From JBCCSZ01 sp039821145 (GTDB lineage Bacteria > Bacteroidota > Bacteroidia > Chitinophagales > Saprospiraceae): a DNA stretch of 64,000 nt. Where the stretch lies: the NCBI GenBank assembly GCA_039821145.1, contig JBCBOS010000008.1:1-64000 (forward strand), in the 5' to 3' direction. Positions 40,601 to 47,800 of this stretch are shown here, one piece after another (positions within the stretch are counted from its first letter, which is position 1; every line of letters begins with the position of its first letter). Position numbers and translations under genes: made by a program. Below the pieces are notes generated by a model. It saw nothing but the letters and a program-made list of their open reading frames with translations, was not told the origin of the DNA and did not search any database.

Positions 40601-41390
40601 GTACGGTAACGGTGATGTCGGAAGGGGTACAGCTCAATGTCGGGTCTTCTGTGTCATTCACCGTTACTGTAAAGCTGCAAGTTCCTGTATTGCCACTTTG
40701 GTCGGTAACCGAGTAGGTGACGGTGGTCGTTCCCACATCAAAAAATGTATTGGGCATGGGCGAGGCCATGGGAGAATCAACAGTATTGTTGTCGCAATCG
40801 ACGACGGAGGGAGGGCTGAAGTCCACTGTGGCACCACACTGGCCCGGGCTGTTGTCCACTGTGATGTCTGTGGGACAATTGGTCAGAACCGGGCTGTCGT
40901 CTGCAATTCGTACCGAGCCATCCAGGGTTGATAGGTTGAGGGTCGCGAAGTTGGGACCAGATGCCAATGGGAATGGAAAGTTGGTGTTGGGTCCATTGTA
41001 AAACTCGACATTGTATTGATTGCCAGCAGTGGGGTTGGTGACCGTAAATGTCAGCAACAAAAGGGTATCTCCCGCATCAAATGGAACACCACTTATGGAA
41101 GTACCCGACCACGACATGGTCAGCGTATCGTTCAAGGGATTGCCTCCGACGGGGCCAAATATTGGGTTTGGCAAAGGAGTTGTCCACGAGTTGAGTGCCA
41201 GGCCACTGCCATCCCAATTGATGGTAAACTGAAGTGCTGTCAAGTTCACATCCTGTAGGGCAATGATGGGAACATCTACCGTAATAGATGAACTGGTACA
41301 GGTGTCGATCTCTCCAATATCGAGAGTCAACTGGGCATGTGCAAAACTAAAGCCGAACAACCAACAGCATAAGAGGAAAACTTTTCGCAT
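31689..41390 (-). CDS. Giant cohesin-like / HYR (about 29 units) surface protein with CHU_C T9SS domain
   Basis: 3,233 residues from the ATG at 41390, where MRKVFLLCCWLFGFSFAHAQ is a clean signal peptide. Order: cohesin-like domain (about 20-170, LQFTINWDGSGLALN), two HYR, a second cohesin-like domain (about 345-490, LQFTIQWQGSNLSFN), then about 27 HYR-type units (about 495-2,785) with CPADQT, DNC and DQAGNRDSC signatures. Three Ig-like domains follow (about 2,790-3,040), then a cadherin-like domain (VDDVYTLDTREG and GTDQFRYIVCYDC) and CHU_C (about 3,142-3,233, IPTLITPNNDNIND and FNQWGDRVF). Units in the first third are arranged in a three-unit pattern that recurs almost exactly. Expected to be a long extracellular fibre exported by the T9SS with the PorP/SprF partner immediately downstream; ligand unknown. 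Confidence 0.9.
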   Translation of the reverse strand: MRKVFLLCCWLFGFSFAHAQLTLDIGEIDTCTSSSITVDVPIIALQDVNLTALQFTINWDGSGLALNSWTTPLPNPIFGPVGGNPLNDTLTMSWSGTSISGVPFDAGDTLLLLTFTVTNPTAGNQYNVEFYNGPNTNFPFPLASGPNFATLNLSTLDGSVRIADDSPVLTNCPTDITVDNSPGQCGATVDFSPPSVVDCDNNTVDSPMASPMPNTFFDVGTTTVTYSVTDQSGNTGTCSFTVTVNDTEDPTLSCTPSDITVTVPAGTSSTVVTDPALVPTFDDNCPGESLSYTLSMATTTSSPVSGNANGATFNLGTTLVSYTVTDAVGNTTDCSFNVIVQEAGPQGNVTLDIADLSLQCCPTGPISVPIVILEDASLTALQFTIQWQGSNLSFNGITSVFDPLFLGPNGGNPLQDTLTVVWSGNMPSGQGVSAGDTLFTLSFDVTNCNLGDSYDVSFYSGSNTNYPQTLASGPNFFTLNTATLDGSVSVNAAPFGISCPTPTTLQLDANCEASLPDYTSQAIVNDVCGTTTTVTQSPPASTVISSNTTVKLVAENNLGDRDSCTFTVLVEDNIPPSISCPADQTLALDANCQVSLPDYTNATTSDNCDSAPMVSQSPAPGSNITAATAVKLVVVDQAGNRDSCEFQVMVADSTAPILSNCPVDMTVQTDSNCEYTIGDFTTGVNALDNCNANPVLTQMPPNGTIINRDTTVLLIATDQAGNQDSCRFNLTLQNDPLSISCPADQTVTGNQNCEGTLLDYTAQGTVSGGCGSTTVTQAPAAGTTFTTSSVVTLTVTDANGTSASCSFNVLVEDNTPPSITCPADQTIALDANCQVSLPDYTNAATSDNCDSTPAVSQRPAPGTSITANTAVTLLVVDQAGNRDSCEFQVMVADSTAPVLSNCPVDMTVQSDSNCEYTVGDFTSGVSAMDNCDANPMLTQIPASGTIVNGDTTVLIIATDQAGNQDSCRFNLDLQNDPPSITCPADQTATSNQNCEGTLADYTALAVVTGGCGNTTVTQDPAAGTSFTNSSVVTLTVTDANGASASCSFKVLIEDNTPPSISCPANTTIELDNNCTASVPAFTAAGLSDNCSSANDITVVQSPPAGTAISGTTPLTIKLVATDLVGNTDSCEFSLTPVDITPPSITCPSDITVNANGTSCTYTLDDFRSQTTVSDNCSSTQNITVSQSPAPGSAIGGGLQVVTLTATDEAGRSSSCTVNVTVNGSLSITCPTDKTVTADQNCQFTLADYTNDPEIVVDSPCAQLSSVNQQPAAGTIITGPTVVTLTAIDQAGNRDSCTFNVNPVDATPPVINCPADQTVALDASCIAQVPNLVGLASATDNCDGSSVTITQVSPIAGTFVTGSSVVTLRATDSQGNSSECTLQLIAVDEIAPTINCPANVTIGLDANCEATLIDFTNSAATTDNCSASQDIQIIQRPEAGSTINGPTTVILIALDEAGNIDSCSFQVVATDQAPSITCPADQTAAFDNNCAYSLLDYSNLVAVSDDCSTNLSVTQSPVAGTVITSSTVVTMTVTDENGQTGSCTFSVIPSDQTGPSVSCPADMTVDLDANCNYSIPDFTAAATSSDNCDNSPQITQNPSPGTVLSDPGSSTVTLIATDDAGNTGSCTFTISREDNTAPILTCPSDTTLNAPPGSSSVIVNNLTPTVNENCGMDRLIYTLSGATTGSGLNDASGSSFNLGTTLLTYTATDINGNTSSCTSRITVNGPFGIICPADTVVDQVAGGCNAIVNDIDLVIVDSLNLVAEFGYTLSGVTSGGDVGQASGTLFNVGVTTVTYTATDVDGNQIVCSFTVTVRDTEMPTLTCPADVVTDNANGFCSAAINAGLEPTSINDNCRIDSVWYELSGATMGNGVISANGSSFNVGQTTVTFFAKDRDGNVGQCSFTVTVNNTELASLSCPSDTIVQALSGTTAVVENIAPQVSSNCPAVITYTLSGATTGSGSDDASGSTFSEGVTTVTYSVDNGAGVVTCSFTVTITTNPDLMIDCPTDQVVGNDAGTCTAVVSGIGVTQNLPSVSIQSISYSLSGATTGSGSDDASGSTFNQGVTNVTYTVQTVDGQSESCSFTVTVEDREAPTIACPAASVFSECDPSQPLQPTLSDNCALGATTYSLSGATTGTGGGFVQTDQLNVGATIITYEISDLSGNSNTCIFAITINAAETLDISCPAVDNSYDTNPGNCFATVNDLEPSIRGGCAPTTLTYQISGATTGSGNGDPSGLTFNTGTSTIVYTVNSADGQQASCQVDVVVVDNENPSIVCPSDVAMTADTGLTSIVIDNIAPVSGSLSDNCGVAGVTYTLSGATTGSGNTDASGTEFQEGATLVTYTVTDLSGNTATCNFTVIVQAGPLPDLLDCVGNRGLDANGDCVGIPTDIAPILLTSGTNIASVTYELSGATTGSGVDDASGTRFNLGVTTVEYTVTSRFGTSETCTFTVTVTDRQNPVISNCPTDLTMDNDSGQCGANVNWTPPTATDNCQLNGLTSNFNPGDFFPVGTTTVVYTAVDGSGNESSCQFTITVNDTEMPVIECPPANLSFIPIGNCRAVLNWDAIRATDNCQLQSLTTSANPGDTFPVGITLPIIAVAVDNSGNMTNCNFEITITDNDPPELINCVPDVTLEADPLSCSAFYDWEGPTFNDCSNFSVDCSPLQGSNFPLGTTEVVCTATDRFGNSTECRFNVTVEDRTEPSVVCPENVVITADGAVRTDPSSIIESVSVDGNCESLEVIFRELDASDCTMVQQSVPSGNFDLGSVNALVYTFVDEAGNIKNCPFDLTIEDLPVFSIFVDNETPCAGDDIQFGINNAPNDGSLMWTGPDNFQSTNLQPIITNIQDEQSGTYTLTYTSPEGCTRTASVVVNVSGIPLFQAMANMIVCDGTLVLSAQEAAGSAMVSNWVWTDPEGNVIGQFDEITLSDLDASNSGTYTLTGSTSSGCTTTSVVEVDVLNISAPEVELECSGEVLCLGDGCTILGTPYNNAMGSVIQYNWTASPADGAGLPVMTNNNEIFVMPTAPGTYTFEYWVMIDSCTTDTVTTILNVGGRPDAVDDVYTLDTREGLNNFDVTENDTLLQALNPTVSLLERPSNGNLVLNTDGTYSYSPMNNFIGTDQFRYIVCYDCDNLVCDTATVTLEVGYNGECIIPTLITPNNDNINDRLQLLCLETGEFPDNELIIFNQWGDRVFRAQPYENNWEGTFNGEPGKDLPDGTYFFIFRADRNAAPQRGSITIFR
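38208..39653 (-). repeat. Two tandem 723-base coding repeats (three HYR units each)
   Basis: Two consecutive copies, 38208-38930 and 38931-39653, are highly alike at DNA level. For example the segment beginning TGTCGGCCACCATGACTTGG occurs at 38711 and 39434, exactly 723 bases apart. Each encodes 241 residues (three HYR units). A partial third copy starts at 39654, so the units follow an ABCABC order. Confidence 0.85.
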
Positions 41391-41800
41391 AACTCTTTTG
41401 GTTTCGATCAATGGTTGAATAAAGGGTTAAACATTGCTTTTTGTCATCCATATCAAAATTCCACAATCTCACTTCCCATCAATCAATGGGAGGAGCTTGC
41501 AGTGCGATGCCAGAAAGATGCTATGGGCTGGCAAAGCACAGGATGCTTTGAAATAGTTTAGAGGTGATCAGTGCAGGTTTGCTTACGGACTGGTGGTTGT
41601 CTTCCCGGAAGAAGCCATTGTGCATTGGAGCTGGTACGAGGGGAGCTGTTGTCTGAGATCGGGTTTGCGTTGGGTGTGATGTTGGGGCTCGCCACTCGTC
41701 AATTACCAGGCAGTTTTTTTGCTTTAAAACCGGAATGACAAACCTGCCAGCAGGCGGTTTGCCTCTTTTTGGATTCTTATTGTCTTTTCATCAGTCTTTG
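41391..41800. other. Intergenic region upstream of the giant CHU_C gene
   Basis: No gene seen. It carries an AAAGCA/TGCTTT inverted repeat at about 41533-41549 and a TTTAGAGGTGATCA stretch (41557-41570) that resembles TCTAGAGGTATCA upstream of the other cassette (30108-30120). It presumably contains the promoter of the 41390 gene, but no exact TAnnTTTG was found. Confidence 0.4.
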
Positions 41801-41840
41801 GAAAAGGAAGCAACCGAAGACCGCGAAGGCCTCCGGTTGC
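41801..41840 (-). terminator. Rho-independent terminator of the type A HYR gene
   Basis: A 13-pair stem between 41810-41822 and 41828-41840 (GCAACCGGAGGCC with GGTCTTCGGTTGC on the minus strand) with a UUCG-containing loop, followed on the minus strand by TTCCTTTTCC. It starts 12 bases after the stop codon. Confidence 0.7.
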
Positions 41841-41851
41841 ACATCCTAATT

Positions 41852-44800
41852 TTACTTAATGATCGTCATCTTGCGAAGTGCTGTGCGGTCAGCTGTTTCC
41901 AACTGGTAGTACAACACACCGTCTGCGTTGAGTTCTGTATTGCTGATGGTCAACTCATTGTAACCTTGTGCAAAAGAACCCTCGTATTGGTAGACCTTGC
42001 GGCCAGTGATGTCGAAAATGCTCAGTGTAGCGTCAGATGCCTTTGGCAGGTTGAAGCCAATCACCGTTTGTGCCCGGAATGGGTTTGGACGGTTTTGGAA
42101 GAGCGAGAAGGTGGTTTCTGTCAACTCAGGCGTGCTGGTCAACTGATTGAACTCAAGCTCTACATCCAACTCTTTCAGATCGGCATCGAATGCCTTGGTT
42201 GTCGTGATGGCATCACTTAGCTGGACGACTTCGCTCAGCTTCACGCCACCTTGTACTGCTTTGAAGACGAGGCGGAAGAATACATCTTCTTCCTCCAATT
42301 GTGTTGGGAAGGCCTCTGCCCAAACGACGGCCAATTGACCATCATTCGCTTTTTTGTCACCGAGTACGATGTTGCCCAGTACACCATCTTCAAACTGTAC
42401 AAAGCTCAAGTAGTGTGGGTCAAATTCGAGTGTCAGCTGGGAAGCGATCAAATCTTTGAAATCGCGGGTGCGGAACTCAAGGGTGTACGTACTGCCACCT
42501 TCCAGTTCGCGATCCTGCAAGTTGAGGAACATCTGGTCGTCGGAGCGATCCTGGCTTTGGGTGTTGCCAATGGCCAGTTGTGGATTGGCGCGCAAGGCAC
42601 CTACGTCTCCGTTCTTGATTCCTTCAAAGTTTTGGTTGAGAGCATCGGCTGTGATTGGTCCGAGGTTGATGACATCTGGAATGGGGCCAGCCCATGGATT
42701 TTCCGGATCGGAGAATACGTGCGCCGCATCGACAAATCTCCAGGAAGTGTTCCCCCAGATGGAGAAGTCGGCAAAGTTGCCTGCTACCAAGTTCTGGATG
42801 ATCCCTGCATCGATCGAGTTTGGATCAGCAGCAGGAGAACCGCTGCTCAGGTTCACATCTCCGGCAATGAGTCTGTACGGCGTCATGATGACTGGTGTAC
42901 CAGATGCCGTGTGGGTACGGATGATGGAAGCATCGACAGATTCCACACCATTTCTCACATTGGAATCCTTCAGTGGGGTGATGGTCACAGTACTACCATT
43001 CGGTACGTTGAAGGAGTAGTTACCCATCGCATCTGTTCTGACGGATTCGCTGATGGTGCCACCAGAACCGTCGGTTCCATTGAGGCCAACGAGCACGTCG
43101 CGTACCGGATCACCTTCGCGGGTGATGGTTCCACTGATGAGGGAAGAAGTACCAGCTGTCACGGTGGCAGAACCATCGTTGAGCGACAGGTTGGTGACGA
43201 TTTCATTTAGGGCGCAGCCTTGGCTGGCTACGGGCGTGATTTGGCTGCCGTCCAGTACAATGGCTGTGTTGGTGCCACCAGCGCCTATGAGGGTTACTCT
43301 TACGAAGAAGGCTGTGTCTCCGTTCATCAGGTCGAGACCATCTGGTGGAGCAGCTGTATTCCAGGATACGGCGCGGCTGTTGCCACTACCTGTAACGGCC
43401 GTAGTGCCATTGATGTTGAAGATGATGTCGTCCAAAGTAGCCACACTTGGATCAGCGATGGAGACGCTGAACTGGAAAGAACGCATTTCCCAGAAGTTGT
43501 TCACTGTTACTGGGATGTCGATCTGGCTACCGGAAGGACCTGATCTCATTTCTGCTGTGAACTCAACCGTTGCAAATGGATCGACTGTCAGGTTGGCTGT
43601 GCAAGTAGAGGAGTTGCCTTCTCTATCGGTCACTGTGATGGTGACAGATTGTACACCCAAATTCATACAGTCGAGCATCAAGGTATCTGCGCCACTGACT
43701 GTGAAGCGAAGCGAGTCGCTTGGGCTGCAGTTGTCAGTGCTACCAGCGTCGAACATGCTGGCTGCAATCTTGAGGGTGCCGTCTTCTTCGAGATTTACCT
43801 GAACGTCTTGGCACATCACTTCAGGTCCTCTGTTGTCTTCTACGGTGACCGTTGCAGAGCAAGTGGAGGAATTTCCATTGTTGTCAGTCACTGTCAGAAC
43901 CACTGTGTTGGCGCCGATGTTGCTGCAATCGAAGCTGCTTACATCCAATGATCTGGAAGCAATGCCACAGGCATCAGAGGAATTGTTGTCTATGTCTTCT
44001 GGATCGATGGAGGCTACTCCAAAGGAATCCAGTGATACAGTCATGTCTGCACAAATGGCCATTGGTGCCACATTGTCTTCGACGGTGACCATGGCGGTGC
44101 AATCATCGCTGTTGCCCGCTTGATCCGTTACTGTCATGGTAACTGTAAAGGTACCGACATCGCCACAGTTGTAGTCGATGGAGGAGACACCATTGATGAG
44201 GAAACTCAAAGTACCTGGGCAGTTGTCGCTGCTGCCTCCGTCGAGATCAGCACCAGTAACGGTCACAGAACCAGAAGCATCCAATTGTACGGTAATGTCT
44301 TGGCAAACGGCAACCGGATCGAAGGTTTCCTGGATGTTCAGTGTCGCCGTACAAGATCCAACATTGCCCGCCTCATCGATCACTTGAATGTCGATCATGT
44401 TGACTCCGATGTTGGAGCAATCGAAAGTGGAATCGCCGTTGATGCGGATGGTCAGATCAGCCAGGTCAGTACAGTTGTCAAAGGTTCCGAATGGGTTGAT
44501 GAAGTCGATGCCAGAAACTGTCAGCGGTCCGTTGGCTGGCAGGTTGCGGTTGAGGTTCAGACAAGCAACTTGTGGCTCATCGGCATCTACAATGGTAACT
44601 GTTACGTCTACAGATCCTTCGTTGCCACAGCTATCCAGGGCGAAGAAAGTGACCATGGTTGTACCAACCGGGAAGTTCTGGCTGGCATCGGCCTGTACAG
44701 TTGTATAAGGCGTCGGCGTGCCACCATCGATGGAGTAGCGGAAGCGGAAGCCGTCAGAAGTACAGTTGTCCGTGACATTGTTTTCATTGACGCGGAGGAT

Positions 44801-47800
44801 GACGTTGCGGCCACAATCTCCGAAGTCATTGTCGAAAGTCAGACTCAGGCCAGTACTGGAAACAGACTCGTCATTGCCGTCGACATTGACGGACAAGAAT
44901 TCTGGATCTGTTGTATCCTCAACAGTAATCACTTGGGTGTGTGCCGTAGAATTGCCAGACTCATCTGTAGCAGACCAAGTACGAGTAATGGTGTAGTTGT
45001 CTGGGCAACTGCCAGCCGATGTGCTTTCAGAGAAGCTTACGGTGACGGCATCGCAATTGTCAGTCGCAGTCAGTACAGCAGCATCAGGAACATTGTCGCA
45101 CTCAACAGTCATGTCTGATGGGTTGGAGGAGAGGACAGGAGCCTCGTTATCTACCACTGTGACATTGAAGGTGCAAGAACCAGTGTTGCCAACGGCATCT
45201 GTTACGTAGTAGGTGACTACAGTTGTTCCTTTTCCATATGTCTCAACACCTGCGTCGCTGCCGCCTTTGCGCGCAACAGTTGTCGCACCACTCAGGGCGT
45301 ATTCTACTGTCAGGTCAGAGCCACTGGAGCAAGTATCAGCATATTCTCCTGAACCTACAGAAAGAACTGAGCTGGCTTCTGACATGCCGATGCCACTGAT
45401 GTCTGATGTATCGCAAGCCATTGGAGCTGTATTGACGGTTACATCGCCAGGGCAAACAACGGTTGGAGCTGTGTCGTCATCTTCCACGGTGATGTGTTGG
45501 ATGTCGGTAAAGCTGGTACCATTGGTTGGGTGAGCATATGTCCAGACGACATCTTCGTCAAATGGTGCGTCGAACTGGTATTGTCCGCCGCCAATGCCTG
45601 TACCGCGATTGGCAACTGCCTGGATGCGGGTACCGTCGCAGAGGACGGCATCGAATGGCCCGAGGACCAAAGTGCTGCAAGTATAGAAGGTATCCGGCAA
45701 TGGGAATTCTTCTGGTACTGGCGCTTCGTTGTCGAAGATGGTCACTGTTGTGATGCAAGAATCTTGTCTGCCCGCTGGATCGGTTCCCAGAACTTTGATC
45801 TCGTACTGGTCACCAGAACTGAGGCCAGCTGGTGCGACATCCACGCTCAGGACAACACTGGAAAGTGGGGTACCTGCTGCTGGGATTTGCTGAACAGTCA
45901 CTGGGCCACAATTGTCCGAAACATTGTGATTGATCGATGGGACAGGCGTATTGGCACAGGTTGAATTCAGGGTCAGAGCGCCTGGGCAGTTGTATACACT
46001 TGGGTTCTCATCATCTACGACCGTTACGGTGAAGCTGATCTGAGAAGAATTGCCATCGGCGTCTATGGCTGTGACAACGACTGGATTGCTCCCTACGTCG
46101 AAAGCAGTTCCCGAAGGAGGAGAGCTGATGACAGTTGGTGCATTGTCGCAATTGTCAGAAACCACTGGGGTCCATGTATAGGTACTGGAGCAGTTGCCCG
46201 TACCATCGTCGCTTGTGTTGATGGTTGCATCGGGGATCATGGTGATCATCGGTGCTGTGACATCCTGTACAGTTACTGTAAAGGAACAACTGGCAGTATT
46301 GCCACCGCCATCGGTGTAGCTGTAGGTAATTGTTGTTTGTCCGTAGTCGAATGGCATGCTGGTGGCCAATCCGTCGGTGCGGGTGGTATCCACTTTGCTG
46401 AGATCGACAACTTCACAAGCGTCGGTGACATTGACGGCAGGATAGCCGTTGATGGCTGCCTGGCAGCTGGCGTCAGCGTCGAGTGTGACATCGTTTGGAC
46501 AAGTCACCACAGGGGTCACATTGTCTATGATGGTGACTTTGAACGTATCATTGGTACTCAAGCCATTGGACCAGGCCGTCAATACGACGTTGAACATCGA
46601 ATCGTGACCGATGGCCATCAAGGGCAGAGCAGAACCTGGAGCGGGCATCTGAGTGACAGAATCCACAGCGCAATTGTCTTGTGCTTGTGCTGCTCCCAGG
46701 CTGACATAATTGGGAACCAAGGCATTTTGGCAGTCAATTTCGTCGACAAACAAATCTTGGTCTGCGATGGCATTGGTGAAGCTAGGTGCTTGCTGGTCTT
46801 TGACGTTGATGTAGAATGTGCAAGAATCTCTGTTTCCAGAGCCGTCAACAGCAACGTATTCTATCTGAGAAACCCCCACTGGGAAGTCGGCCCAGGCACC
46901 TTGCTGGCAGGCAAACTGGAAGTTGCTGACCGTGACATCAGCTACCAGGAATCCACCGGAGCCTTCGAGGCGGAAGCCAAACACATCGCCAGCTTCTACT
47001 GCTACGATCTGGAATCCAGTACCGACAGAGAAGGTTGCCAATTGGACATAGGTGCCGTTGAGCAAGTAGCCAAAGTCATCTGGCCCCCCGAGGGTATTGT
47101 CATAGTCGTAAGAGAAGGAGATGACGCCATCTTCCAGGACATTGACAGTAAATTCAGTATTGGCAGCAGTAGAGCTGCTTTCAATCATCTGGATGGAATT
47201 CGGTGCGTTGGCAAGGCTGACGGTTCCGTTTCCACCATTGTTGTTGAACAACCAATTTCCTACATCATACACACCACTGAAATTGGCAACATCTACACAA
47301 GTTCCACCTGGGACATTGCCCGTATTGATGGTGATGTTGTTGCCGGCCTCATCTGTGGCAGTCGCTGTAAAAGAGGTAATGCCGCTGCAATCCATTGGTG
47401 TTGGCACGATCCAGTTGACAGTGGTCTCGCACAAATCTTTATTGGCAATGGCACAAATGGTATCATTGACAGCATTGGATGGAGGACAGTCGGTGATGAC
47501 TGGCTGGATGGTATCGCATACTTGCAAGGTGAATGAAAAGGTACTGGTGTTGCCACATGGATCCACCGCTGTGTATTCAATGCCGTGAGCACCCACTGGC
47601 CAGCTGGAGATGTTGGTTCCACTGCCACCATTGACAATGTCATTGTCGTTGGTCGTACTGGATGTTCCCGCCAAACCAGTGAGATTTCCATCTGCATCAA
47701 CAGAGGAAGTCACTGTCCAGCTATAGGTAATGGCCCGGCAATCGAGTCCTTCCATGCGAAGGGTATCATTTCCAGATAGGTCGAGAGCACAAGAGGAGTT

